DNA of 64,000 bases from Croceivirga thetidis (GCF_012272815.1 NZ_JAAWWL010000002.1:1580280-1644279); one strand, 5' to 3'. Positions 43,003 to 53,050 are shown, counted from the stretch's first letter. A program made the numbers and translations. The notes: generated from the letters alone by a model not told the origin.

Positions 43003-45855
43003 ATGAACACGGAATCTTTTGCGCTTCGCCATATTGGCGTTCGGGAGGAAGACCTCCAAAAAATGCTCGAAATCGTTGGAGTAAAATCCATAGACGAACT
43101 TATAGACCAAACCATACCTGAAGATATTCGGTTAAAGGAAGGGTTGAGTCTTCCGCAGGCACTTAGTGAATCTGAATTTCTTAAATTCATTCAAAATTTA
43201 GCCGAGAAGAACAGGGTATTCAAATCGTATATAGGACAAGGGTATCACGAAAGTGTTATTCCTTCCGTAATAAAGAGGAACATTCTTGAAAACCCAGGTT
43301 GGTATACTGCATACACGCCTTATCAAGCAGAAATTGCCCAAGGTAGGCTGGAAGCTTTATTAAATTTTCAAACCGTTGTTTGTGACTTAACCGGAATGGA
43401 AATTGCCAATGCGTCCCTTCTAGACGAGAGTACCGCGGCTGCAGAAGCGATGACCATGCTCTTTGACTTAAGAGCAAGAGATCAAAAGAAAAATGGTGTA
43501 CTAAAGTTTTTTGTGTCTGAAGAGGTATTGCCTCAAACTTTGAGCTTATTGGAAACACGCTCGGCTCCATTGGGCATAGAATTGGTTATTGGAAATCATG
43601 AGAAGTTTGATTTTTCATCTGAATTTTATGGTGCCCTTTTACAATATCCAGGAAAATATGGGCAAGTACACGATTTAGAAGATTTCATAGCCCAAGCAAA
43701 AGAACACAATATCAAAACTGCTGTTGCAACTGATATAATGAGTTTGGTGATGCTCACACCCCCAGGAGAATGGGGTGCTGACGTAGTAGTGGGCACTACA
43801 CAACGCTTTGGCATACCATTAGGATACGGTGGTCCCCATGCTGCATTTTTTGCAACTAAGGCTGCCTACAAAAGAAATATTCCTGGTAGAATAATTGGTT
43901 TGACCAAAGATACTGATGGTAATCCGGCATTACGTATGGCTCTGCAGACTAGAGAACAACACATTAAGCGCGACAAGGCCACTTCCAATATTTGTACTGC
44001 CCAAGTTTTATTGGCTGTAATGGCAGGAATGTATGCGGTCTATCATGGCCCAAAAGGCTTAAAGCATATTGCCAATAAAATTCATGAATACACAAAAACG
44101 GTGGCGCAAAGCATCGAAGCTTTCGGATTTGAACAGTTAAATACAGTGTATTTTGACACGATTCGATTTAAAGTTGAAAACGTTCATTCCATCCGTACCA
44201 TTTCTGAATCTAAGGGAATTAATTTGAATTATATCGATGATGAGACCATATCAATTTCCCTAAATGAGGCCTTTACCAAAAAAGACATAAGACCATTGGT
44301 GAATTGTTTTGTAGAATCGCAGGCTCTCGACGATGATGGCGGTATCGTTGAATATGAAGGGCAGGTCATTCCAAAGAAATTAGTGCGGAAAACGCCTTTT
44401 TTAGAGCACGAAACGTTTAACTCGTACCACTCAGAAACTGACTTAATGCGCTATATCAAAAAATTGGAGCGCAAAGATTTGGCACTTAACCACAGCATGA
44501 TTTCATTGGGTAGCTGTACTATGAAACTCAATGCAGCTTCTGAAATGCTTCCTTTAAGTTGGTCAAATTGGGGAAATATTCATCCTTTCGTTCCTGTTGA
44601 ACAAGCAGAAGGCTATCAACTTGTTTTACGAGATTTAGAGCAACAATTGAATGTTATTACTGGATTTGCGGCAACATCGCTACAACCCAATTCAGGAGCA
44701 CAAGGAGAATACGCCGGACTGATGACCATTAGGGCATATCACCAATCAAGAGGTGATCATCATAGAGATATTTGTTTAATCCCTTCTTCAGCTCATGGAA
44801 CCAATCCTGCCTCAGCGGTTATGGCCGGAATGAAGGTGGTAGTAACCAAAACCGATGAGCAAGGAAATATTGATGTCCTTGATTTAGAAGAAAAGGTAAA
44901 GGAGCATTCTGATAATCTTGCTGCCCTCATGGTAACCTATCCGTCTACACATGGTGTATTTGAATCTTCGATTCGATATATAACCAAATTAATCCATGAC
45001 CATGGCGGACAAGTCTACATGGATGGAGCGAATATGAATGCCCAGGTAGGTTTAACGAATCCTGCGACAATTGGTGCAGACGTTTGCCACTTGAATTTAC
45101 ACAAGACTTTTGCTATTCCACATGGAGGTGGTGGTCCTGGTGTTGGACCAATATGTGTAGCCGAACAGCTAAAACCATTTTTACCCTCAAACCCATTGAT
45201 AGCAACTGGTGGTGAAAAAGGTATAACAGCCATTTCTTCCGCTCCATGGGGCAGTGCATTGGCTTGCCTTATCTCCTATGGTTACATCAAAATGCTTGGT
45301 GCAGACGGGCTAACCGATGCAACCAAAATCGCAATTTTAAATGCCAATTTCATTAAAGAACGCTTAAATGGTGCTTATGATGTGCTGTATACTGGCGAAC
45401 AAGGCAGAGCTGCGCATGAAATGATTATTGACTGTCGTCCCTTTAAAGAAAAAGGTATTGAAGTAACTGATATTGCGAAGCGATTGATGGATTATGGTTT
45501 TCATGCACCAACTGTTTCCTTCCCGGTTGCGGGCACAATGATGATTGAGCCTACGGAAAGTGAAAGCTTGGCTGAATTAAATCGTTTTTGTGATGCAATG
45601 CTTAATATTCGTCAAGAAATTGAACAGGTTTCTGCTGAAGATGCGAATAACGTTTTGAAAAATGCACCTCACACTTTGGCAATGGTAACATCTGACGAAT
45701 GGTCTTTTCCCTATAGTCGAAAAAAGGCAGCATATCCATTGGAATATGTAGCTGACAATAAGTTTTGGCCAAGTGTCAGAAGAACCGATGAAGCCTTTGG
45801 CGATCGTAATTTGATGTGTACTTGTCCTGCGATTGAAGAATACGCAGAGGCTTAA
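43003..45855 (+). CDS. gcvP: Glycine dehydrogenase (decarboxylating), P-protein
   Basis: 950 residues, the single-chain P-protein of the glycine cleavage system. It decarboxylates glycine with PLP and passes the aminomethyl group to lipoyl-H protein. The N-terminal half begins RHIGVREEDLQKMLEIVG and holds YTPYQAEIAQGRLEALLNFQT; the C-terminal half has the PLP Lys701 in HLNLHKTFAIPHGGGGPG. Complete. gcvT and gcvH are not in the window. A strong terminator follows. Confidence 0.97.
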   Translation: MNTESFALRHIGVREEDLQKMLEIVGVKSIDELIDQTIPEDIRLKEGLSLPQALSESEFLKFIQNLAEKNRVFKSYIGQGYHESVIPSVIKRNILENPGWYTAYTPYQAEIAQGRLEALLNFQTVVCDLTGMEIANASLLDESTAAAEAMTMLFDLRARDQKKNGVLKFFVSEEVLPQTLSLLETRSAPLGIELVIGNHEKFDFSSEFYGALLQYPGKYGQVHDLEDFIAQAKEHNIKTAVATDIMSLVMLTPPGEWGADVVVGTTQRFGIPLGYGGPHAAFFATKAAYKRNIPGRIIGLTKDTDGNPALRMALQTREQHIKRDKATSNICTAQVLLAVMAGMYAVYHGPKGLKHIANKIHEYTKTVAQSIEAFGFEQLNTVYFDTIRFKVENVHSIRTISESKGINLNYIDDETISISLNEAFTKKDIRPLVNCFVESQALDDDGGIVEYEGQVIPKKLVRKTPFLEHETFNSYHSETDLMRYIKKLERKDLALNHSMISLGSCTMKLNAASEMLPLSWSNWGNIHPFVPVEQAEGYQLVLRDLEQQLNVITGFAATSLQPNSGAQGEYAGLMTIRAYHQSRGDHHRDICLIPSSAHGTNPASAVMAGMKVVVTKTDEQGNIDVLDLEEKVKEHSDNLAALMVTYPSTHGVFESSIRYITKLIHDHGGQVYMDGANMNAQVGLTNPATIGADVCHLNLHKTFAIPHGGGGPGVGPICVAEQLKPFLPSNPLIATGGEKGITAISSAPWGSALACLISYGYIKMLGADGLTDATKIAILNANFIKERLNGAYDVLYTGEQGRAAHEMIIDCRPFKEKGIEVTDIAKRLMDYGFHAPTVSFPVAGTMMIEPTESESLAELNRFCDAMLNIRQEIEQVSAEDANNVLKNAPHTLAMVTSDEWSFPYSRKKAAYPLEYVADNKFWPSVRRTDEAFGDRNLMCTCPAIEEYAEA

Positions 45856-45878
45856 GAATCGTTGATTTTACTGTATTT

Positions 45879-45910
45879 AACCCGCTTTTTGTTTACAAAG
45901 CGGGTTTTAT
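45879..45910 (+). terminator. Rho-independent terminator of gcvP
   Basis: Stem AACCCGCTTT / AAAGCGGGTT (45879-45888 and 45897-45906) with an 8-base loop and a T-rich tail, 24 bases after the stop. Confidence 0.9.
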
Positions 45911-46018
45911 TTTACGAAAAATCCGACACTAAGAAATCATTGAACATCGTAAGCTTATTATGCATGCATAGCATCTAGTGTTAAGTTAAGGTTATCTTCG
46001 AACTTCTACGAGGCAAAA

Positions 46019-47077
46019 ATGAAAATAGCAATTACCGGAACAGGTTCTTACCTGCCCTCAATAATCACGACTAACGAGGATTTTTTAAATCATGAATTTT
46101 TAAATGTTGATGGTACCGAATTTGGGCAATCAAATGAAGTTATCATTGAAAAATTTCAAGCCATCACCGGAATTGAGGAACGCCGTTATGCCAAAACAGA
46201 ATTAAAAACCTCCGACTTAGGATACCTAGCATCAGAAAAGGCCATCGAAGACGCTGGAATCGATAGGGAAACAATTGATTACATCATCTTTGCCCATAAC
46301 TTTGGAGACCTTACGAAAGGTAAGATTCAAGGCGACACCCTACCTAGCTTAGCCACACGGGTAAAGCATCTTTTACAAATAAAGAATACCTCATGTGTTG
46401 CCTACGATATGATTTTTGGATGCCCAGGTTGGGTTGAAGGGGTGATTCAGGCAAAAGCATTTATACAAAGTGGAATGGCCAAAACTTGTTTGGTCATCGG
46501 GGGTGAAACACTTTCTAGGGTAGTTGATCCTAATGATCGTGATAGCATGATTTATGCTGATGGGGCCGGAGCAACAATTGTTCAGCAAGTTGAAGACAAA
46601 GGAGAAATATTGGCCCATGCAAGTCAGACACATGCCAATGGTGAGGCATATCATCTTTTCTTTGATAAAAGTTATAATCCAGAAAGTTGTCCAGATACCC
46701 GATACATTAAAATGCATGGTAGAAAGATTTACGAATTTGCTTGCATTCATGTACCGGCCGCAATGAAGGCGTGTTTGGATAAAAGTGGGATTCCAATTGA
46801 AAAAGTAAAAAAAATCTTTATCCATCAGGCAAACGAAAAGATGGATGAAGCCATAGTCAAACGATTCTATCGTTTATATAAAAAAGAAGTTCCTGAAAAC
46901 ATCATGCCCATGATGATTCAAAAAACCGGAAATAGTTCGGTCGCAACCATACCAACGCTTTTTGATTTGGTTCGTAAAGGTGAGCTTAATGCTCATCAAA
47001 TTTTAGATGGTGATATAGTTCTATTTGCTAGCGTTGGTGCGGGAATGAACGTGAATTGTGTAGTTTACCGTTACTAA
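46019..47077 (+). CDS. KAS III-family 3-oxoacyl-ACP synthase
   Basis: 352 residues. Active-site Cys135 (FGCPGWVEG), His269 (FIHQANEKM) and Asn305 (TGNSSVATIP) form the standard KAS III triad. The GEDGAGAT-like ADGAGATIV motif is intact. The C-terminus ends in FASVGAGMNVNCVVYRY. It is a stand-alone copy with no fab cluster next to it, so it may act in a specialised acyl pathway and not primary fatty-acid initiation. A terminator follows. Confidence 0.92.
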   Translation: MKIAITGTGSYLPSIITTNEDFLNHEFLNVDGTEFGQSNEVIIEKFQAITGIEERRYAKTELKTSDLGYLASEKAIEDAGIDRETIDYIIFAHNFGDLTKGKIQGDTLPSLATRVKHLLQIKNTSCVAYDMIFGCPGWVEGVIQAKAFIQSGMAKTCLVIGGETLSRVVDPNDRDSMIYADGAGATIVQQVEDKGEILAHASQTHANGEAYHLFFDKSYNPESCPDTRYIKMHGRKIYEFACIHVPAAMKACLDKSGIPIEKVKKIFIHQANEKMDEAIVKRFYRLYKKEVPENIMPMMIQKTGNSSVATIPTLFDLVRKGELNAHQILDGDIVLFASVGAGMNVNCVVYRY

Positions 47078-47089
47078 ATCCGTAGTGAC

Positions 47090-47125
47090 TGCCGCCTCCA
47101 TTCCCCCGTGGGGCGGCATTTTTCT
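47090..47125 (+). terminator. Rho-independent terminator of the KAS III gene
   Basis: Stem TGCCGCC / GGCGGCA (47090-47096 and 47112-47118), with inner CCA/TGG pairs and a T run (47119-47123), 12 bases after the stop. Confidence 0.82.
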
Positions 47126-47319
47126 TTAAACAGTTCTTTGATTTTCCCATGAAGGCGGGAATCCAAATCAAATTCGTTCTAACTTTTATCATTTGGAGCA
47201 AAAGATGTATTGAAAATTGATACATCTAACTCTGGTATTTTTCACACTCCATTTTTATTAGTTCTAAACGACAGGATACTTTTTTGGGATTTGTAATTTG
47301 AAAATTGGATTTTTACAGA

Positions 47320-47847
47320 ATGTACGAAGGCAAATATCCACACAAGCGTTACCGTTTGACCCTAGAATTTCTAAAAAAGCATATTCCTAAAGATGAAAAC
47401 ATTTTAGATTTAGGCGTCGAAAATCCGTTTTCAGAAATCATGATTAACGAAGGATACCAAGTTGAAAACACCAAAGGGGAAGACTTGGATTTGGATTTTG
47501 AAGTGGTTCAGAATTCCAGTGCTAAAGTGGTTACAGCCTTTGAGATTTTCGAACATTTGGTAGCACCGTATAATGTACTCTGCGAAATAAAGTGCGATAA
47601 ATTGATTGCTAGTATACCCATGCGGCTTTGGTTTTCATCAGCATACAGAAGTAAAACGGACCCTTGGGACCGACACTACCACGAATTTGAAGATTGGCAA
47701 TTTGACTGGTTATTGGAAAAAGCAGGTTGGCAAATTAAGGATACTATGAAATGGACAAATCCAGTAAAAAAAATAGGTGTTAGACCTTTGTTGCGTTATT
47801 TTACAAATAGGTATTATATCGTTTATGCTGAAAGAAATTCAAAATAA
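47320..47847 (+). CDS. Class I SAM-dependent methyltransferase-like protein
   Basis: 175 residues from ATG 47320; the open frame extends to a TTG at 47305. KRYRLTLEFLKKHIPKDENILDLGVENPFSE gives a motif-I-like LDLG, and VVTAFEIFEHLVAPYNVL is the motif-IV region. The C-terminus has DRHYHEFEDWQFDWLLEKAGW. The SAM loop is slightly non-standard (LDLGVENPF), so activity is likely but not certain. Followed by a GT2 gene 70 bases on; the two may modify the same polymer. Confidence 0.78.
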   Translation: MYEGKYPHKRYRLTLEFLKKHIPKDENILDLGVENPFSEIMINEGYQVENTKGEDLDLDFEVVQNSSAKVVTAFEIFEHLVAPYNVLCEIKCDKLIASIPMRLWFSSAYRSKTDPWDRHYHEFEDWQFDWLLEKAGWQIKDTMKWTNPVKKIGVRPLLRYFTNRYYIVYAERNSK

Positions 47848-47917
47848 CAAACTTCAAATTCCAATGTATCATTGGTCTAGTGTGGGGTTTTGCATTTGAT
47901 TATTGATATTTTTCAAA

Positions 47918-48769
47918 ATGAAATTGAGTATAATCATTCCCGCACACAACGAAGAAAGGTATATCGCTGATTGCCTGTATTCTTTTGTGAATCAAACCCA
48001 TAAACCAGATGAACTAATTATCGTCGACGATAATTCAACAGATGGCACCTTCAATCTCGCGTCTGGTTTTGCTGGTGACCACGATTGGATAAAAGTTGTT
48101 AAAAGGGAAAGCAGTGACCAACATCTTCCCGGACAAAAGGTAGTGGAAGCCTTTAACTACGGCTTGGCACAATCCTGCATTCAATACGACTTTATTGGTA
48201 AGTTTGATGCAGACATCATTTTACCTGAAAACTATTTCGAACAAATAATCAACCACTTTCAAGCCAACTGGTTATTAGGCATGTGTTCCGGTTTGTTATA
48301 CGTGGAGAAAAAGGGAAAATGGGTCTATGAAAACATCGCTAAAAAAAGTCACGTACGTAGACCAATTAAATTGTATTACCGCCAAGTCTTTGAATTGATG
48401 GATGGGCTGCGTTTAGGCACGGGCTGGGATACAGTGGACACATTGCTTTGTCAATACCATGATTTTGAGGTCAAAACAGACTCATCTTTGATGGTTAAAC
48501 ACCTACGCCCAACGGGACATGGCTATAGCACCAAAAATTATCATGCCAAGGGTGAAGCTTTATATAAAATGCGGTATGGACTGCCCTTGGCTAAACTTGC
48601 CTTATTTAAGATGGCATTACAATCCAAAAATCCCATGCTATACGCGTCTGGAATTTTAGGCTATTTAAGGGCGTGGTTGAGGAGATTACCACGATTTGTA
48701 AATTCTGAAGAAGGCAAGTTTATTCGTAGATTACGTTGGAAGGGTATTTTTGGTAAACTTTCTGCCTAA
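47918..48769 (+). CDS. Family 2 glycosyltransferase
   Basis: 283 residues from ATG 47918; an upstream TTG at 47903 would add five residues. GT-A fold with SIIIPAHNEERYI, the acidic IVDDNSTDGT and DADIILPENYFE (likely DxD). C-terminal basic helices (RAWLRRLPRFVNSEEGKFIRRLRWKG) may associate with the membrane. Sugar and acceptor unknown; it lies between two methyltransferase genes. Confidence 0.88.
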   Translation: MKLSIIIPAHNEERYIADCLYSFVNQTHKPDELIIVDDNSTDGTFNLASGFAGDHDWIKVVKRESSDQHLPGQKVVEAFNYGLAQSCIQYDFIGKFDADIILPENYFEQIINHFQANWLLGMCSGLLYVEKKGKWVYENIAKKSHVRRPIKLYYRQVFELMDGLRLGTGWDTVDTLLCQYHDFEVKTDSSLMVKHLRPTGHGYSTKNYHAKGEALYKMRYGLPLAKLALFKMALQSKNPMLYASGILGYLRAWLRRLPRFVNSEEGKFIRRLRWKGIFGKLSA

Positions 48770-48784
48770 ATAAAAACCAGACAT

Positions 48785-49486
48785 ATGAGCAAATCAGTCT
48801 TTATCTTGTTAACACTGTTTTCATTCATTTCATGTAATAATCAAGCTAAAATGAATGAACATAATACCGAGAATAAGCCGACCGAACACCAAAAAGAACA
48901 CCATGGTTCGGCAAACGACTTTATGCATCAATCTTCCACAGAAGAATTAGCAAAACGTTTTGAATCAAGTGAACGAGATGAGTACCAAAAACCACAAAAG
49001 GTCCTTGAGTTTTTAGGCGAGATTAAAGGAAAAACTATCATGGATATTGGTGCTGGTTCTGGTTATTTTTCGGTGAAATTAGCTGCTGCTGGGGCGCATG
49101 TAATTGCTGCAGACGTTAACGATGAGTTTCAAGAAATCATTAAAAAAAGAATTCTTGACAACAAACTAATCAATATAGAAACGAGAAAAATTCCTTACGA
49201 CTCTCCCAATTTAAAAGACGGTGAGGTAGACATGGTCCTAGTGGTCAATACTTATCATCATATTGAAAATAGATCAAATTACTTTTCCTTGACAAAAAGT
49301 GGAATAAAGTCAAATGGAGAACTTGTAATTATAGACTTTTTTAAAGCGCATACTCCCGTTGGACCACCTATTGAACATAAAATCGCAATTGACAAAGTTA
49401 TATATGAACTAAAAGAAGCAGGATATACCTCCTTTAATGTCAATGTAGATTTACTGCCGCATCAATATATTATACGCGCTAAATAA
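48785..49486 (+). CDS. SAM-methyltransferase-fold protein predicted as a lipoprotein
   Basis: 233 residues. The N-terminus is a lipoprotein signal (LLTLFSFISCNNQ, Cys17), followed by a charged, His-rich linker (EHNTENKPTEHQKEHHGSAND). The rest is a class I methyltransferase: IMDIGAGSGYFSVKLAAAGAHVIAADVN (motif I and post I), MVLVVNTYHHIEN and LVIIDFFK. SAM is not expected in the periplasm, so the location is puzzling; it may bind another ligand or be anchored after internal modification. Starts 15 bases after the GT2 gene. Confidence 0.8.
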   Translation: MSKSVFILLTLFSFISCNNQAKMNEHNTENKPTEHQKEHHGSANDFMHQSSTEELAKRFESSERDEYQKPQKVLEFLGEIKGKTIMDIGAGSGYFSVKLAAAGAHVIAADVNDEFQEIIKKRILDNKLINIETRKIPYDSPNLKDGEVDMVLVVNTYHHIENRSNYFSLTKSGIKSNGELVIIDFFKAHTPVGPPIEHKIAIDKVIYELKEAGYTSFNVNVDLLPHQYIIRAK

Positions 49487-49533
49487 ATAGTTAAACAAAA
49501 GCGTTCTTGTTACGTTCTATAAAATCACTTTCC

Positions 49534-49836
49534 ATGGAATTTGCGCTACTTTTTGGAATACTGCCACTTGTTAGTATTGGATTACTTTTTATTAAAGATG
49601 CAAATAAAAAAAGGCGCATAATCCTGAATATTTTACTGATTCTAAATGCGATTGTTTTTACTTTACCCATGTTAGCAGCCTATTTGAGTACAGCTGAAGG
49701 CGAAAGCATGTTCAATGAAAATACTGGTGGTGGGGCCTATTTGTGGTTCTATATGTTTTTGTTACCGCTTTGCGGATTTGTACTTTTCGTTTTACTGATT
49801 CTGAAAATTGTTTTCGCATATGTTCCTAAAAAGTAA
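49534..49836 (+). CDS. Small three-helix membrane protein
   Basis: 100 residues from ATG 49534 (a TTG at 49507 is less likely). Three hydrophobic segments (about 2-18, 28-48, 66-95) with a polar loop (STAEGESMFNENTGGG). Unknown family. Same strand as the upstream methyltransferase gene, 47 bases on. Confidence 0.72.
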   Translation: MEFALLFGILPLVSIGLLFIKDANKKRRIILNILLILNAIVFTLPMLAAYLSTAEGESMFNENTGGGAYLWFYMFLLPLCGFVLFVLLILKIVFAYVPKK

Positions 49837-49957
49837 TTGTGCTCTAACATGCTGGTTTTTTCAGTAGTTGGTTTTTCGTGATTATTTAAAGAAGAATTAA
49901 TAATACAGGTTTAGTGGGAAAACTATAAGTCCCTACCTTCCCGCATCCGAAACACAA

Positions 49958-51313
49958 ATGAAAATGAAAGCCTCAAATCAATTTTTGAAATGCAGTGTAT
50001 TATTAGCTATTCTTTCTTTTTTTAACATAAGCGCGCAAGAACACGGCCACGGTCATGAAGGCTTGCATCACTGGGAAATTCCGAGTAAGGACCCTGACCG
50101 TATCATACTTACGTTCAATGGAAATCCAGCAACGAAAAGAGCGGTCACTTGGAGAACCAACAAACAAATTGAAAAGGCTTTTGCCCAGATTGCCAAAGCT
50201 ACTTTAAACTCTGATTTTGTAGATGATGCAATTACTATTGAAGCAAAAACCGAGGCTTTCAACTTAGGGCAATACAAGGGTAATGCCCCTCTTATGGTCA
50301 ATTACCACAGTGCTGTTTTTGAGGGATTGGAGCCAAATACACTTTACGTTTATCGTGTGGGTGATGGTACTGAGTATTGGTCAGAGTGGATACAGTTCAG
50401 AACGGCGAAAACTGATTACGCCCCGACCCAATTCGTTTATTTTGGTGATGCCCAAAACGAAGTTCTGGAGCATTGGTCACGTGTTATTCGTAGGGCCTAT
50501 CAAACGGCCCCTAACGCAGCATTTGTTGTTCACGCAGGAGACTTGATAAACAATGCGCATCGCGATGTTGAATGGGCAGAATGGTATAAGGCGGGTGGTT
50601 TCATACACAGTCAATGGACAGCCATTCCCGTTGTGGGCAATCATGAATTCTGGCACCTAACTGACGAACATGAAGGCAGAAGACTTTCTATACAATGGAG
50701 GCCACAGTTCACTTTACCTGTTGAAAAAAAATTGCCAACAGAGCTACATGAGACTGTTTACACTGTTGATTATCAGGATGTACGAATCATAGTTCTAAAT
50801 TCCAACGAACTACTGGAAGAGCAGACCAATTATGTAGAGAAACAACTAAAAAAATCTAAGGCCAAGTGGAACATTCTTACATGCCACCATTCTGTATTTT
50901 CTCCTGCAAAGGGAAGGGATTTTCAATTTGCACGCGAAAATTGGAAGCCTATTTTGGATAAATACAATGTAGATTTGGTGTTAAATGGTCATGATCATAC
51001 CTATGCTCGAGGTCACGTACCTATTAGAACTGCAGATACGGCAAATGATACTGGGCTTAGTACTGTATATGTCACCTCTGTAAGTGGACCTAAACAATAC
51101 CCCTTGGATAGAGATCAGATTAAATCCTATTCGGTAGACGGTTATGTTCCCGACAAGGCGGCCGAACAAACACAGTTCTATCAGGTTATTACTATTGAAG
51201 ATGACAAGCTAACCTATGTGGCTTATACCGTACTGGGTGAGGAATACGATAGAGCGGTAATCAGAAAAGACTTTAAAACAGGTAAAAAAGAACTTTTACA
51301 ATCTAAAGAATAG
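49958..51313 (+). CDS. Purple-acid-phosphatase-like metallophosphoesterase
   Basis: 451 residues. Signal peptide (ISA/QEH) followed by a short His-rich region (EHGHGHEG) and a fibronectin-like N-terminal domain (about 45-140, with YRVGDGTEYWSEWIQF). The metallophosphoesterase domain has FGDAQNE, HAGDLINN, VGNHEFW, CHHS and NGHDHTYARG, so metal ligands are nearly complete. In purple acid phosphatases GDL is followed by a Tyr ligand; here it is Asn or Ile, so the metal site may differ. Likely periplasmic phosphate scavenger. Confidence 0.9.
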   Translation: MKMKASNQFLKCSVLLAILSFFNISAQEHGHGHEGLHHWEIPSKDPDRIILTFNGNPATKRAVTWRTNKQIEKAFAQIAKATLNSDFVDDAITIEAKTEAFNLGQYKGNAPLMVNYHSAVFEGLEPNTLYVYRVGDGTEYWSEWIQFRTAKTDYAPTQFVYFGDAQNEVLEHWSRVIRRAYQTAPNAAFVVHAGDLINNAHRDVEWAEWYKAGGFIHSQWTAIPVVGNHEFWHLTDEHEGRRLSIQWRPQFTLPVEKKLPTELHETVYTVDYQDVRIIVLNSNELLEEQTNYVEKQLKKSKAKWNILTCHHSVFSPAKGRDFQFARENWKPILDKYNVDLVLNGHDHTYARGHVPIRTADTANDTGLSTVYVTSVSGPKQYPLDRDQIKSYSVDGYVPDKAAEQTQFYQVITIEDDKLTYVAYTVLGEEYDRAVIRKDFKTGKKELLQSKE

Positions 51314-51379
51314 CTTGCCTAACGAAAGTATGGTGAACATCCTTTTTAACATTGCCATTTGTTGTGAGCCAAATTTGAT

Positions 51380-53050
51380 TTAATCCAAAACCTCAACAAT
51401 AGGGGTCCCTGTTGTTCCATTAGGGAATGCTGTGCCCAAAAGCACGGCTAGGGTTGGTGCTATATCAGGGATTTCTGTACGAGATGCAGTTTCACCATGT
51501 TTGATTCCATTGCCCATCAGTAGTAAAGGTACATGCGTATCATAAATCATTGGTGAACCATGGGTTGAACCAGTGAGTGGATAAGCGATGTAACCAGGCT
51601 TCTGTACAAATACAATATCACCCGACCTTTTCTGGTTCCATCCCTTTTGAATTAAATATGGTATTCCAGAAGATTGGGGGTAGCTGTTCTGCCACAATTG
51701 TGTGCCGGTAAATACCTTATCAATATGGGTATATCTCAGAAACTCTGAAGCGATTTCTTCTTCAACATCGTCCAAATCCATCTCAAGATTATCGATAACC
51801 TTCCTATCTAAAAAAACCTGGAAGTTGCTAATATTTTTCACGACATCGGTAGTGTTGTATTTGTATTTCAAAAACTCCAAGAATCTTGCTTTCATGGTAG
51901 CCATGTTCAAATAGCCAGCAGGTATTTTTTGTTCTTTTAAAAAGTTTGGAACATGAATAGCCCCGTGGTCTGCCGTTAAGAAAACAGTGTAGTTCTCTTT
52001 GCCAACTTTTTTATCAAGCGCTGAAAATAACCTTTCAAGGTCTTTATCGAGACGTAAATAAGTATCCTGTACCTCAACCGAGTTGACCCCATACATATGG
52101 CCAACATAATCCGTACTGGAAAAGCTGACTGTTAAAAAATCAGTAATATCATCTTCTCCTAAATCTTCATTTTTTAAGGCAGCCAAAGCAAAGTCTGTGG
52201 TAATTGAATTTCCGTAGGCAGTTACTCTAAGTAAACTGGTTTGCCCGTTTTGATCCCATAAAGTCGGTAAGTCGTGTGGAAATCGCGTGTAGATTTCACC
52301 TCTATGTCTTCCTTCGTAGATATTTTGATCGGTCCCACTTTCCACATACTCCGAGATTGGCTTTAATGTTGTCCAAGGCTTTTTGTAAGACTCTACTGCA
52401 TTCGACGTGTTGAATGCCACAACCCATTTTGGCAATTCATTCATGTAAAAAGAACTTGTAATCCAATTACCTTCCTTTCCCCCTTCGAACCAATAGGCAG
52501 CGTTTGCGGTATGGCCGCCTGGCAACACTGCTCCCCTATCCTTTAATGCAATAGCAATCGTTTTTCCTCGAAACTGTGTATGCAATCTATTCTGGTCGGT
52601 TATGGTGGATGTCAACATGCGATGAGGTGACATTTTACCTGCTTCAGAATCTGTTCCTATAGATTCATAGCTATCATCAGAAGCTACATAAACGCTTTCA
52701 TCTGAAAGCTTATCATACCAATCATTACCTATAATACCATGTACTGCAGGGGTCGTACCGGTATAAACCGAGGCATGACCAGGTCCTGTGCTTGTTGGAG
52801 CGTAATTAAAATGGTGGTTTTTACAATTAAAGCCTTCCCTAACCATTCTCTTAAACCCGCCTTCACCATAGTGGCTCCAAAAGCGGGTCAAATAATCATA
52901 ACGCATTTGGTCAACTACAATTCCGACGACCAGTTTTGGATTCGCGGCAATAGATTCCTCTTGATTTTGGTTTTTACGTTGGGAGTGGATTAGAGAACAT
53001 CCAACAAAAAAAAGGATGGTCAAGAAGATGTATTGGTTTCTCATTATCAT
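51380..53050 (-). CDS. pafA: PafA-like alkaline phosphatase
   Basis: 556 residues from ATG 53050; a start at 53083 (GTG) is in frame. A signal peptide with an FFVGC segment leads to a mature domain of the alkaline-phosphatase superfamily. Nucleophile Thr in APTSTGPGHASVYTG, metal ligands in VVDQMRYDYL, DHG (LTADHGAIHVP) and the STHGSPMIYDTHVPLL region; SSTDYVGHMYG lies between. PafA-type enzymes hydrolyse many phosphomonoesters. Likely periplasmic or outer-membrane-facing and a main source of phosphate. Confidence 0.9.
   Translation of the reverse strand: MIMRNQYIFLTILFFVGCSLIHSQRKNQNQEESIAANPKLVVGIVVDQMRYDYLTRFWSHYGEGGFKRMVREGFNCKNHHFNYAPTSTGPGHASVYTGTTPAVHGIIGNDWYDKLSDESVYVASDDSYESIGTDSEAGKMSPHRMLTSTITDQNRLHTQFRGKTIAIALKDRGAVLPGGHTANAAYWFEGGKEGNWITSSFYMNELPKWVVAFNTSNAVESYKKPWTTLKPISEYVESGTDQNIYEGRHRGEIYTRFPHDLPTLWDQNGQTSLLRVTAYGNSITTDFALAALKNEDLGEDDITDFLTVSFSSTDYVGHMYGVNSVEVQDTYLRLDKDLERLFSALDKKVGKENYTVFLTADHGAIHVPNFLKEQKIPAGYLNMATMKARFLEFLKYKYNTTDVVKNISNFQVFLDRKVIDNLEMDLDDVEEEIASEFLRYTHIDKVFTGTQLWQNSYPQSSGIPYLIQKGWNQKRSGDIVFVQKPGYIAYPLTGSTHGSPMIYDTHVPLLLMGNGIKHGETASRTEIPDIAPTLAVLLGTAFPNGTTGTPIVEVLD

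Noticed and set aside
43256-43814. Minus-strand ORFs inside gcvP
   Set aside because: Complement of a conserved gene; no domain-like content.
47144-47161. Possible REP-like hairpin TTCCC-atgaaggc-GGGAA
   Set aside because: Short stem, single copy in the window and no second copy to support a repeat family.
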